The translations under genes and the position numbers were made by a program. Of a stretch of 64,000 bases of DNA, positions 34,210-42,035 are shown one piece after another. The notes below the pieces were generated by a model. It saw only the letters and a list, made by a program, of their open reading frames with translations, did not search any database and was not told the DNA's origin. Numbering within the stretch: position 1 is the stretch's first letter; every line of letters starts with the position of its first letter. The stretch comes from VAZQ01 sp036557705 (GTDB lineage Bacteria > Pseudomonadota > Alphaproteobacteria > Rhizobiales > Xanthobacteraceae), in NCBI GenBank assembly GCA_036557705.1, contig DATBHB010000094.1:148800-212799 (forward strand), read 5' to 3'.

Positions 34210-35181
34210 TCACTCAACTCTTATCTTTGCGTCGTCGATGATCTGCTTGGATTTTGTCATTTCGTCTGCAATGTATTTGGTAAAATAATCGGCGTTCGAT
34301 CCGATCGCTTCGAAGCCGAGAGCGCTTAGTCGCTCTTTCACCTCTGGCCGCGCGAGGATCTTGGCGACTGCTGACTGCAGCCTGGTGGAGACAGCCGGAG
34401 GCAGATTTCTCGGCCCCCACAGCCCATACCAGGAGACGAACTGGAAGCCCTTCATGCCCGACTCTTCGACCGTCGGAATGTCGGGAGCGGCCGCGGCGCG
34501 CTTGAGGCTGGTGATGGCGAGCGGCTTGATCTTGCCGGCCTTGTCCAATGGCAGCGAGGACAGGATGGCATCGGCGAGCAGCTGAATCTGCCCGCTCATG
34601 AGATCAGTCAGCGCCGGTGCAGTGCCCTTGTAGGAAACCACAAGCGTATCGACGCCCGCCTCACGCTTGAGCAGCTCGATCGCGAGGTGGCTTGCCGAGC
34701 CGATGCTGGTCGTCCCGAAGGTGAATTTCTGCGGGTCTTTGCGAACGAGATCGAAGAATTCCTTGAGATTGCTGGCCGGAACACTCGGCGTCGTACTGAA
34801 GATCAGCGGTCCCTCGGCGAGGAGGCTGATTGGAGAAAAATCTTTGACCACGTCATAGGGTACATGCGGATAAAGAAATGGATTGATCACGTGAACCGAG
34901 GCAGACACCATCAAGGTGTAACCGTCGGGAGCGGCCTTGGCGACGACATTGGCTCCAACCGTTCCGGATGCGCCTCCGGCGCGGTTCTCGACGACGAAAT
35001 GCGCGCCGAGCGTCTGATTGAGCTCTTGCACCAGAATGCGCGCAACGCCGTCGACGGACCCGCCCGGAGGATAGGGCACGACCACGCTGACCGTCCGCGA
35101 CGGGTAGTCCTGCGCATCTGCGGACGCACCAAGGAGTCCAAAAACTACGGTCGCCAGGGCAGCACGAAGGATGCGGCGCAT
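34210..35181 (-). CDS. TctC/Bug-type tripartite tricarboxylate transporter binding protein
   Basis: A 323-residue exported binding protein. Its signal peptide is MRRILRAALATVVFGLLGASADA. The mature start YPSRTVSVVVPYPPGGSVDG is the classic Bug pattern, followed by VVENRAGGASGTVGANVVAKAAPDGYTLM and the late AVSTRLQSAVAKILARPEVKERL. It would deliver a carboxylate to a TctAB permease that is not encoded here. It lies 12 bases downstream of a DapA-family aldolase gene on the same strand, so the pair may form an uptake and catabolic unit. Confidence 0.9.
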   Translation of the reverse strand: MRRILRAALATVVFGLLGASADAQDYPSRTVSVVVPYPPGGSVDGVARILVQELNQTLGAHFVVENRAGGASGTVGANVVAKAAPDGYTLMVSASVHVINPFLYPHVPYDVVKDFSPISLLAEGPLIFSTTPSVPASNLKEFFDLVRKDPQKFTFGTTSIGSASHLAIELLKREAGVDTLVVSYKGTAPALTDLMSGQIQLLADAILSSLPLDKAGKIKPLAITSLKRAAAAPDIPTVEESGMKGFQFVSWYGLWGPRNLPPAVSTRLQSAVAKILARPEVKERLSALGFEAIGSNADYFTKYIADEMTKSKQIIDDAKIRVE

Positions 35182-35193
35182 TGGATGACCTCC

Positions 35194-36132
35194 TCAAGCG
35201 GCGGCTGCCGAGATCGGCTTCGCGGCGTAGCCGTACGCCTTGTCGAGGCCCAGTTCGGTGATGATCCGCATTCCCTTGCTAAGCGGCTCTCCTTCAAGCG
35301 CCGTGAGCGGTTTGCGGAGAGCGCCGGCCGGCATGCCCAGCGCCTTCATCAACGATTTAACCGGCACCGGGTTGACGGCCGAATAGGTGAAATGCAGAAG
35401 CGGCAGCAACCGAAGATACGCATTCTTGAAGTTCTCGGCGTCGGCGTAGCTGGTCCAAGGCGTCGAGATGGTCGCCAGTTCCGCCGGTGCGACATTGCCG
35501 GTCATATTTGCGGTGCCATGGCCGCCGAGGCTCATGGTCGGCACCACGAGCCCGAGATTAGGACTGTCGCAGCACATGACCGATACCTTGGGGTTCCCGG
35601 CCAGCACTTGTGCGACTTGGCCGACGCGCGCGGTCGATTCCTTGTGAACAACGAAGTTCGGGTGCTTGAAGATGCGCAGGAGCTGCTCCCAATGCAGGTC
35701 GCTCTTGACCCGCGGAGGATTGTTGTAGATGCCGAGCGGCAGGTCCGTCGCATCCGCGACTTCAAGGAAAAAGCGCTCGATGTCGGCTTCCGGCGCGCAG
35801 ATATAGGCGGGGGCAGCGAGGATTGCGCCGTCCGCGCCGTTATCCCTGGCGAAGCGTACGTTGACAATGGTTGCTTCGGTATTGTTCCCGGTGCAGCCGA
35901 AGAAAAGCGGCATCCGCTCCGTCTTCATCTTTGCGGTTTCTATTATGATCGCCTTCCTCTCTTCGGGAGCGAGCATCGATGTTTCGCCGGTCGACCCCAT
36001 GATCAGCACGGCGGAGGTCCCGTGCGTCTCCTGGAACCGCAGAAGAGTACGGAAGGCGCCGAAATCGACTGAGCCGTTCTTGTTGAATGGTGTGATGAGA
36101 GCGACAAATGAGCCGGTCAGTTGCATGGGCAT
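35194..36132 (-). CDS. DapA-family aldolase (dihydrodipicolinate synthase/N-acetylneuraminate lyase superfamily)
   Basis: A 312-residue class I aldolase of DapA/NanA type. The substrate-binding GSTGETSML is near residues 46-54, the tyrosine is in GIYNNPPR near 131, and the Schiff-base lysine in VVHKES near 163. It probably cleaves or forms a 2-oxo acid. It is unlikely to be the housekeeping DapA because it sits with a TctC-type binding protein gene in an accessory block. Start ATG 36132 follows GCAAGAG; an in-frame ATG six bases later is also possible. A longer frame to 36210 reaches repeat A4 and is not preferred. Confidence 0.82.
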   Translation of the reverse strand: MPMQLTGSFVALITPFNKNGSVDFGAFRTLLRFQETHGTSAVLIMGSTGETSMLAPEERKAIIIETAKMKTERMPLFFGCTGNNTEATIVNVRFARDNGADGAILAAPAYICAPEADIERFFLEVADATDLPLGIYNNPPRVKSDLHWEQLLRIFKHPNFVVHKESTARVGQVAQVLAGNPKVSVMCCDSPNLGLVVPTMSLGGHGTANMTGNVAPAELATISTPWTSYADAENFKNAYLRLLPLLHFTYSAVNPVPVKSLMKALGMPAGALRKPLTALEGEPLSKGMRIITELGLDKAYGYAAKPISAAAA

Positions 36133-36178
36133 CTCTTGCCTCCGCGTCGAATTCTGTGCACGCGATTTTGTCGGTTCC

Positions 36179-36310
36179 GTAGGCTGGGCAAAGGCGCGGT
36201 CCACGCGCACGAGCTGCGCGACATGCAGAAAAGAGCGCCGTGCCCACGCGCCCGCAACCGTGCGGGCACGGCGAACGCGCTAAGCGCGTTGCGCCTTTGC
36301 CCACCCTACG
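36179..36310. repeat. Intergenic palindromic element, family A copy 4
   Basis: Opens GTAGGCTGGGCAAAGGCGC and closes GCGCCTTTGCCCACCCTACG. It lies in the divergent spacer between the DapA-like gene and the next binding-protein gene, where a promoter for each is expected. Confidence 0.85.
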
Positions 36311-36400
36311 GAGCTTGTGACGCCCGCTCACTAGCACTCTTCCGAGCCCCTTTCACGTCAAACCAAGGGTCGATAGCCTATAGCATCTGGAGAGTATCCC

Positions 36401-37381
36401 ATGAATCCATCACGGCGCGTATTCGTTCAATTCGTTGCTGGGCACGCCGCACTGCTGCGTTATGCCGGATCAGCAGGCGCGCAAGGCTATCCCACGCATC
36501 CGGTGCGGGTGGTCGTTCCGTTTCCGCCGGGTGGAGTGAACGATATACTCGCCCGTATTGTCGCCGATAAACTGCAGGCGAAATGGGGCCAGCCCGTCGT
36601 GATCGAGAACAAGACCGGTGCCGGCGGCAATATCGGCGCCGAGTTCGTCTACCAGGCCGCTCCCGATGGCTATACCCTGATGGCAGCCCCGGCGCCGCCT
36701 CTGGCCGTCAACCAGAATCTGTACAAGCATCTGGCCTACAAACCCGAAGAATTTGTCCCGATGACCGTGATCGGCTCCGTGCCGAACGTGGTCATCGCTC
36801 GCAAGGACCTGCCCCCCAATTCACTCAGCGAACTGATTGCTCACATCAGGGAGCGCCCAGGAAAGGTGAGCTTTGGCAGTCAAGGCAGTGGGGCAACGCC
36901 ACATCTCACCGGCATGATGTTTCAGGCCATGACCGGCACGCAGATAATCCATGTACCCTATCGCGGCGAGACACTGGTGCTCAATGACATTGTCGGCGGC
37001 CATATCGATCTGTTTTTCGGCAACGTCGCCGCCGTCAAGTCTCTTTACCGCGACGGCAAGGTGAAGGTGCTTGCAACCGCCGACGCAGCGCGTTCGCCCG
37101 ATCTCCCGGAAGTGCCGACGACGGCCGAAGCCGGCTTGCCCGGGCTGGTCTCGACCGGATGGTTTGCTCTCGTTGGCCCGCCAAAGCTTGCGCCCTCGAT
37201 GCAGGCCGGCATTGCTGACGCCGTCATCGACGTGCTCAACATGCCCGACGTGCGCGAGAAGCTCCGCGCCCTGAGCGTTACTGCAGGCGGCCAAAGCCCG
37301 GCCGAGACCGCCGCCTTTATTCGACGAGAGTCCGAGCGCTGGGGCGCGGTGATCAAAAAATTCGATATCGTGGTGGATTGA
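36401..37381 (+). CDS. TctC/Bug-type tripartite tricarboxylate transporter binding protein
   Basis: A 326-residue exported binding protein. The N-terminus MNPSRRVFVQFVAGHAALLRYAG looks like a Tat-type signal (SRRVF). Then come YPTHPVRVVVPFPPGGVND, VIENKTGAGGNIGAEFVYQAAPDGYTLM and the GSQGSGATPHLTG loop. It resembles the copy at 34210-35181 more than the long-subtype copies. It is monocistronic or leads the isonitrile-synthase-like gene, which starts 101 bases downstream. Ligand unknown; no TctA/TctB in the window. Confidence 0.9.
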   Translation: MNPSRRVFVQFVAGHAALLRYAGSAGAQGYPTHPVRVVVPFPPGGVNDILARIVADKLQAKWGQPVVIENKTGAGGNIGAEFVYQAAPDGYTLMAAPAPPLAVNQNLYKHLAYKPEEFVPMTVIGSVPNVVIARKDLPPNSLSELIAHIRERPGKVSFGSQGSGATPHLTGMMFQAMTGTQIIHVPYRGETLVLNDIVGGHIDLFFGNVAAVKSLYRDGKVKVLATADAARSPDLPEVPTTAEAGLPGLVSTGWFALVGPPKLAPSMQAGIADAVIDVLNMPDVREKLRALSVTAGGQSPAETAAFIRRESERWGAVIKKFDIVVD

Positions 37382-37482
37382 GCCGGCTGCTGGCTGGCGT
37401 GGCGAGGGGGTGCGGGGCATTATTTCGCAGGAGAAGTGCCGCTGAGATATTGCAGGCGGGGTCGAATGCAACGGTACCAGCC

Positions 37483-38535
37483 ATGTTTGACGATCGAGTG
37501 ATCCAGGTGCAGCCGCGGGCGGCGCACGTTTGTACGCCACGAGTCGACGATCTCGTTGAGAAAGTCTTGTCGGTTCTCCTGTCCAGTGCATATCGCAAGA
37601 ATAGTCTGACCGCGATGCATCTGACAGGCTGCCGTCCGGCCATGATGTCGGCGTTGCGGCGATGTATTGGACGCGCCTTGCCGATTGCGCTCACGGTCCT
37701 TGCGTTTCCATTCAAGGTGCCGAATCCAGCCAAGGTCGGCGATCGGAAGTTGCCCGATTTCGCGGAATTCGCGGCAATTCGGCAGTGCCTGAAGTTGAGC
37801 GCGGCAATTCAACGCATTTATCCCCCCGGATTGGCGTTTCACATTTTGCACGACGGCCGGCTCATGGCGGATGTCTTTGAGCTGAAGATCGAGGAAGTCC
37901 GCGCCTACGAAACATATTTTTCTAAACTCGTTGAGATGCTCGCACCGGATGTCATCCGCTGCCATGATTTCGGCACTCTGCAACAGCGGAGTGCACTCGA
38001 TCCATCCGGAGCCACCGAAAAGTTGCGGTTTGCGGCGGAAAGGTGGTTTCAGGAGCGCCGTGGGACTCCCGAATGGAATATTGCCTTTCGGAGAACGCTC
38101 GGAATGATCAATTTGCGCAAATTTCCAGCAAAGCAGGTTTTCGATCTCCTGCGGTATGCGGCTGCCGGTCGACTCCCTTCGGGTTGGGAGAAGACCGAAC
38201 AGCAGGTTTTTACGGCGATGAAAAAATATTACGTGGCCGATGCCATCATTCATCGATTCGATCCGCGCCCGTTATGCTTTCCGGACGCCATTCAGGCCAC
38301 GACCCAGGATCGGCAAGGCCGGCTCGCTCTGTGGATGGTCCGGCGCGGGCAAAGCCTGCTGCCCTGGCACGGCGTCGGATGCTTCGACGAATTCGGACGC
38401 GCGCAGGTGGTCCATGCGATCGAAATCCGCGACCGGGAAGACTATTGCCCAGTGTTTGTCCGCAACGAAACCACTCCATTTGTCTATCACAAGGGTAAAG
38501 GACCGGCGGACCGCGGATTTGAATTCTGCCAATGA
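37483..38535 (+). CDS. Isonitrile (isocyanide) synthase family protein, DIT1/PvcA-like
   Basis: A 350-residue protein of the DIT1/PvcA family, whose studied members convert the amino group of Tyr or Trp to an isonitrile using ribulose-5-phosphate. Family blocks are AFPFKVPNPAKVG (about residues 74-86), LPDFAEFAAIRQ, YPPGLAFHILHDGRLMADVF (about 112-131) and the C-terminal LLPWHGVG near 293. ATG 37483 is favoured; an in-frame TTG at 37378 overlapping the previous stop would add 35 unconserved residues. Its TGA overlaps the ATG of a GT4 glycosyltransferase (ATGA), so the two are translationally coupled. No PvcB/IsnB-type Fe(II)/2-oxoglutarate oxygenase is nearby. The family call is firm; the amino acid substrate is unknown. 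Confidence 0.82.
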   Translation: MFDDRVIQVQPRAAHVCTPRVDDLVEKVLSVLLSSAYRKNSLTAMHLTGCRPAMMSALRRCIGRALPIALTVLAFPFKVPNPAKVGDRKLPDFAEFAAIRQCLKLSAAIQRIYPPGLAFHILHDGRLMADVFELKIEEVRAYETYFSKLVEMLAPDVIRCHDFGTLQQRSALDPSGATEKLRFAAERWFQERRGTPEWNIAFRRTLGMINLRKFPAKQVFDLLRYAAAGRLPSGWEKTEQQVFTAMKKYYVADAIIHRFDPRPLCFPDAIQATTQDRQGRLALWMVRRGQSLLPWHGVGCFDEFGRAQVVHAIEIRDREDYCPVFVRNETTPFVYHKGKGPADRGFEFCQ

Positions 38536-39686
38536 ACAACGAGGCCGCAGGCGCAAAGACGATCCTGTTCGTGAGTTGCGCCTCAACCTTTTACGGCGGA
38601 GAGCGTTCGCTGCTCGAAATCGTCAACATCATGAGCTCGGGCTGGAGGCCATGGTTTGTCGTTCCCGAAAAAGGGCTTTACAGCGCGGCACTGGAGGCGG
38701 CCAAGTTCCCTTATGACGTAACACCGGTCCATGATCACCGCAGCAGGGGATTTAATTTCATCGCATTGTGCCTCGACCGGATCATCCGCAGCCGGGGAGC
38801 AAGTTTGGTGCATGCCAATCTGCAATGGGCGGTGCCGTTGGTCGCGACTGCCAGCCGATTGAGCGGCGTACCTTTCGTTGCCCATTTGCGAAACATGGTG
38901 TCTCGGCCGTTCGATGAGTTCGAAAGAAAGTCCTTCGGTGATGCCGCCGCCGTCATTTGTATCTCGCGCGCAGTCGCGGATTCGGCATGCGAAGTTGGTG
39001 CGTTGCCGCCGGAGCTGCGGGATCGAATTTGGACAGTCCCGGACGCCAGAGATCTATCGAAATACGTGCGCGGCGACCGCGCTCGTATACGGGCGGAGCT
39101 TGGCATTGGCGAGGATACCCCGCTCATTGGAATGATCGCGCGAATTGAGCCGATGAAGGGTCAGCACGTATTTCTCGAGGTGGCTGCCTTGATTGCCGAG
39201 CAAATGCCATTGGCGCGGTTCTTGTTGGTTGGCGATCTGATGGATAATGCGAATCAAAGCTATCTGGAGAAGCTAAAGCGGCGCTGTGATGACCCGCGCT
39301 TGCAAGGCCGCGTTATGTTTTTGGGCTATCGAAACGATGTTCCCGATATCTTGGCGGCACTTGACTGCTTTGCTCACCCGAGTGCGCGCGGGGCGTTTGT
39401 GAGCGTCCTTATCGAGGCAATGGCCATGGGAACCCCGCTCGTCGTCTCGGATGTGGACGGAATCCCTGAATGCGTCGGGCGTAATGGCGCCGCTGAACTG
39501 GTGGCCAGTTTAGAACCTGAGGTTTGGGCGCGGGCGATCATGGAAATTGTGCTTGATCCTGCACGCAGAGCCAGCATGGCGGCTGCCGGCATCGAAAGGG
39601 CCAAACGCTATGACGCAAAGCGCCTCGCGCTCGAGACCGAGCGCGTATTCGACCATTGTTTTGAGAGCACTTACCCCCGCCGTTGA
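38532..39686 (+). CDS. GT4-family glycosyltransferase
   Basis: A 384-residue GT-B fold enzyme. The N-terminal domain begins TILFVSCASTFYGGERSLLE, the acceptor-side pattern of GT4 enzymes. The C-terminal donor domain begins with IGMIARIEPMKGQHVFLE near residue 198, and the late MAMGTPLVVSDVDGIPECVG near 297 stands where the E-x7-E region normally lies. It is cytosolic or membrane-peripheral. It starts within the stop codon of the isonitrile-synthase-like gene. In rhabduscin clusters an isonitrile synthase also works with a glycosyltransferase, so glycosylation of an isonitrile product is an attractive inference. Codon choice looks less GC-biased than that of neighbours. Confidence 0.85.
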   Translation: MNNEAAGAKTILFVSCASTFYGGERSLLEIVNIMSSGWRPWFVVPEKGLYSAALEAAKFPYDVTPVHDHRSRGFNFIALCLDRIIRSRGASLVHANLQWAVPLVATASRLSGVPFVAHLRNMVSRPFDEFERKSFGDAAAVICISRAVADSACEVGALPPELRDRIWTVPDARDLSKYVRGDRARIRAELGIGEDTPLIGMIARIEPMKGQHVFLEVAALIAEQMPLARFLLVGDLMDNANQSYLEKLKRRCDDPRLQGRVMFLGYRNDVPDILAALDCFAHPSARGAFVSVLIEAMAMGTPLVVSDVDGIPECVGRNGAAELVASLEPEVWARAIMEIVLDPARRASMAAAGIERAKRYDAKRLALETERVFDHCFESTYPRR

Positions 39687-39753
39687 CGGTCACGTAGCCG
39701 TGCCATGCGCAACAATCGCGCTACTGAGCAGGCAATACCAGGGAGAGAGCGCA

Positions 39754-41259
39754 ATGGCTGACGAGGCAGATCAAACGAGGCGCTGGCTGATGAATCTAGG
39801 AGGCGCAGCGATCTTGTCGAGCACCCTTCCGCCCACAGCTTCACACGGCCAGGCTGCGCGTTCGACAGGCCCAAGCCCCGTTGACGATGGGCCGCACGGG
39901 TCCACTTCCATCGCGCCTGCAACAGCCGCTCTCGCCGACTATGTATCCGGCGCGCTCGACCGCGAGTTGCCGGCCGAGGTTGTCGCGCGAACCAAGTTGC
40001 ATGTCCTCGACACGCTTGCCGCGATGGTGTCCGGCTCGCGTCTCAAGCCGGGCAAACTCGCCGCCCGCTACGTCGAGAGCCTCGGCGGACGTCCGCAGGC
40101 GATTGTGATCGGCACGGATATTCTGACTTCGGCGGTTAACGCCGCGATGGCCAACGGCATGGCGGCGCACGCCGACGAGACGGACGACACCAACCCCGTC
40201 GGCCCGGTACATCTCGGTTGTGCCGCCGTCTCGGCGGCTCTGGCCATGGCCGAGGTCGCTGGGCGAAGCGGGCAGGACCTGCTGCGCGCCGTAACCGTCG
40301 GCTATGATATCGGCGCGCGGATGGCCTCCGCGCTTGGCGCGGGTGAAGAGCCGCGGCGGCACAGCCCGTCGTGCCTGATCTCGACCTTCGTCGCCGCGGC
40401 CTCGGCCGCCGCGATACTGCGCCTCGACTCCCGGCAAGTCCGGCATACGTTCTCATATGCGGGCCAGCAGGCATCCGGCATCGGCTTCTGGACGCGCGAC
40501 CGCGAACACGTCGAGAAGGCGTTCGATTTCGCCGGCATGGGAGCGCGCAACGGCGTCATGGCGGCCACGATGGTCGCGGCAGGATTCTCGGCAGTCGAAG
40601 ACCCCTTCAGCGGCGCCGAAAATATTTACACGGCGCTCGCCCATAAGCCGGCACCGGAGAAGCTTATTGCTGATCTCGGGTCGAGCCATGCCGTCTTCGG
40701 CACCACGATCAAGAAATGGAGCGTCGGCGCCCCGCTTCAGTCGGTGCTCGACGCCCTCGCAGTACTGCTCCAGGAGCCGGGTGTGACCGCTGATAATATC
40801 AAGCACATCAGGGTGGACATGCCGACCGCCAGTCTGCGCATCGTGGACAATAATTCTGTTCCCGATCTCTGTCTCCAGCATCTTGTCGCGCTCATGCTTG
40901 CCGACCGCGGCGCCAATTTCGCCAGCGTGCATGACGTTGCGCGCATGGGCGATCCGAAGGTGCTGGCAATCCGTCAACTCGTGGAACTGCTGCCGAGCGA
41001 CGAATTGCAAAAGGCATTGCCGGCACGCCAGGCGATTGTCCGCATTGAGACCAAAGATGGCCGTTCGCTCAGCCACCGAACTTATGTGGTGCGCGGTACT
41101 GCGGGCAACCCGATGGACGCGCGAGAGGTGGAGGACAAAGCGCGCGACCTCATCGCGCCGGTGCTCGGCGCGGATCGGACGATTGCGCTTGTCGCCGCGA
41201 TCGGCGGGCTCGACCGGCTTGATTCGGTGCTGAGCCTGCGTCCGCTGTTGCAAGCGTAG
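39754..41259 (+). CDS. MmgE/PrpD family protein with Tat-like signal
   Basis: A 501-residue protein of the 2-methylcitrate dehydratase-like family. The N-terminus RRWLMNLGGAAILSSTLPPTASHG looks like a twin-arginine signal, so it may be periplasmic, unlike the cytosolic PrpD. Family blocks include KLHVLDTLAAMVSGSRLKPG, NGMAAHADETDDTNPVGPVHLG with the HADE-D motif (near residues 146-152), and the C-terminal KALPARQAIV. AGGGAGAG lies nine bases before ATG 39754; upstream in-frame codons overlap the glycosyltransferase gene. It catalyses an unknown dehydration or isomerisation. Confidence 0.85.
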   Translation: MADEADQTRRWLMNLGGAAILSSTLPPTASHGQAARSTGPSPVDDGPHGSTSIAPATAALADYVSGALDRELPAEVVARTKLHVLDTLAAMVSGSRLKPGKLAARYVESLGGRPQAIVIGTDILTSAVNAAMANGMAAHADETDDTNPVGPVHLGCAAVSAALAMAEVAGRSGQDLLRAVTVGYDIGARMASALGAGEEPRRHSPSCLISTFVAAASAAAILRLDSRQVRHTFSYAGQQASGIGFWTRDREHVEKAFDFAGMGARNGVMAATMVAAGFSAVEDPFSGAENIYTALAHKPAPEKLIADLGSSHAVFGTTIKKWSVGAPLQSVLDALAVLLQEPGVTADNIKHIRVDMPTASLRIVDNNSVPDLCLQHLVALMLADRGANFASVHDVARMGDPKVLAIRQLVELLPSDELQKALPARQAIVRIETKDGRSLSHRTYVVRGTAGNPMDAREVEDKARDLIAPVLGADRTIALVAAIGGLDRLDSVLSLRPLLQA

Positions 41260-41323
41260 GGAGTCGGAACATGTCTGCAACGATGACGTTGGTTCGACCA
41301 GAAGCAAGTCTCGGAGGTCAGAC

Positions 41324-41851
41324 ATGGTCAAAACGAGTGTTCTTGGAATGACAATCGGCGCCGCGCTGCTTTGCAGCGTGTCGGGCGCTCCGGCGGCCGA
41401 CAAGGCCAGTGAAACCTTCATCTCCAATGCGATCCAGGGCAACCTGGCGGAGGTGAAGGTCGGTCAGCTTGCGCAGCAGAAAGGACAGAGCGAAGAGGCC
41501 AAGAAGTTTGGCCAGACGCTTCAGAAGGATCATTCTGAAGCCAATCAGAACGCGATGCAGGTAGCGAAACAGATGGGCGTCATGGCGCCCACCGAGCCGA
41601 ATGCGCAACAGAAAGCAGTCTATGACAAACTGTCGAAGCTCTCAGGTGCCGCTTTCGACCGCGAATTCGCACAGGAAATGGTCCAGGATCACCAGAAAGA
41701 CATCAAGGAGTATCAGACCGAAGCCAAGATGAATGACGCGGCGGGAATGTATGCCAAGGAGACGTTGCCGCACCTCCAGATGCATCTGCAGATGGCCGAG
41801 CAACTCAGCAAGGACACGGCTGCCACTGTCGGATCTGGCAGCCGCAAGTAG
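41324..41851 (+). CDS. DUF4142 domain-containing exported protein
   Basis: A 175-residue protein with signal peptide MVKTSVLGMTIGAALLCSVSGAPAA. The DUF4142 domain follows, a four-helix ferritin-like fold: FISNAIQGNLAEVKVGQLAQQK, the QTLQKDHSEANQNAM helix and VQDHQKDIKEYQTEAK. The conserved DH pairs (KDHSEAN, QDHQKDI) might bind metal. Periplasmic; function unknown. GGAGGT precedes the start. Confidence 0.88.
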   Translation: MVKTSVLGMTIGAALLCSVSGAPAADKASETFISNAIQGNLAEVKVGQLAQQKGQSEEAKKFGQTLQKDHSEANQNAMQVAKQMGVMAPTEPNAQQKAVYDKLSKLSGAAFDREFAQEMVQDHQKDIKEYQTEAKMNDAAGMYAKETLPHLQMHLQMAEQLSKDTAATVGSGSRK

Positions 41852-41886
41852 CGCCTACTGATTTTCTTGAGCAAGCGCATGCGCGG

Positions 41887-41915
41887 GTAGGGGCGGGTTT
41901 CAAACCCTCCCCTAC
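41887..41915. repeat. Short palindrome, family E copy 2
   Basis: GTAGGGGCGGGTTTC and AAACCCTCCCCTAC pair with one mismatch. The core matches the family E palindrome at 23395-23417 and here has the GTAG/CTAC ends seen in the larger repeats. Confidence 0.75.
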
Positions 41916-42035
41916 GGAAGCGCGCGAGTAGAGCTTCTCCCAGCGTTGAAACTATCCTGCTTTCCCTGTAACAGGTCGGGCTCCAGCGGCGCATGCTGTT
42001 CTGTCGCCGCTCTTATCGCCCACCTGGATTCCGAT

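Noticed and set aside
35194..36132. Housekeeping dihydrodipicolinate synthase DapA
   Set aside because: The gene sits beside a TctC-type binding protein gene in an accessory block, not near lysine biosynthesis genes; other members of the superfamily fit as well.
41946..42035. Longer N-terminus of the UbiD-like protein
   Set aside because: The added 30 residues are Cys/Ser-rich and not typical of UbiD; ATG 42036 gives the standard beginning.
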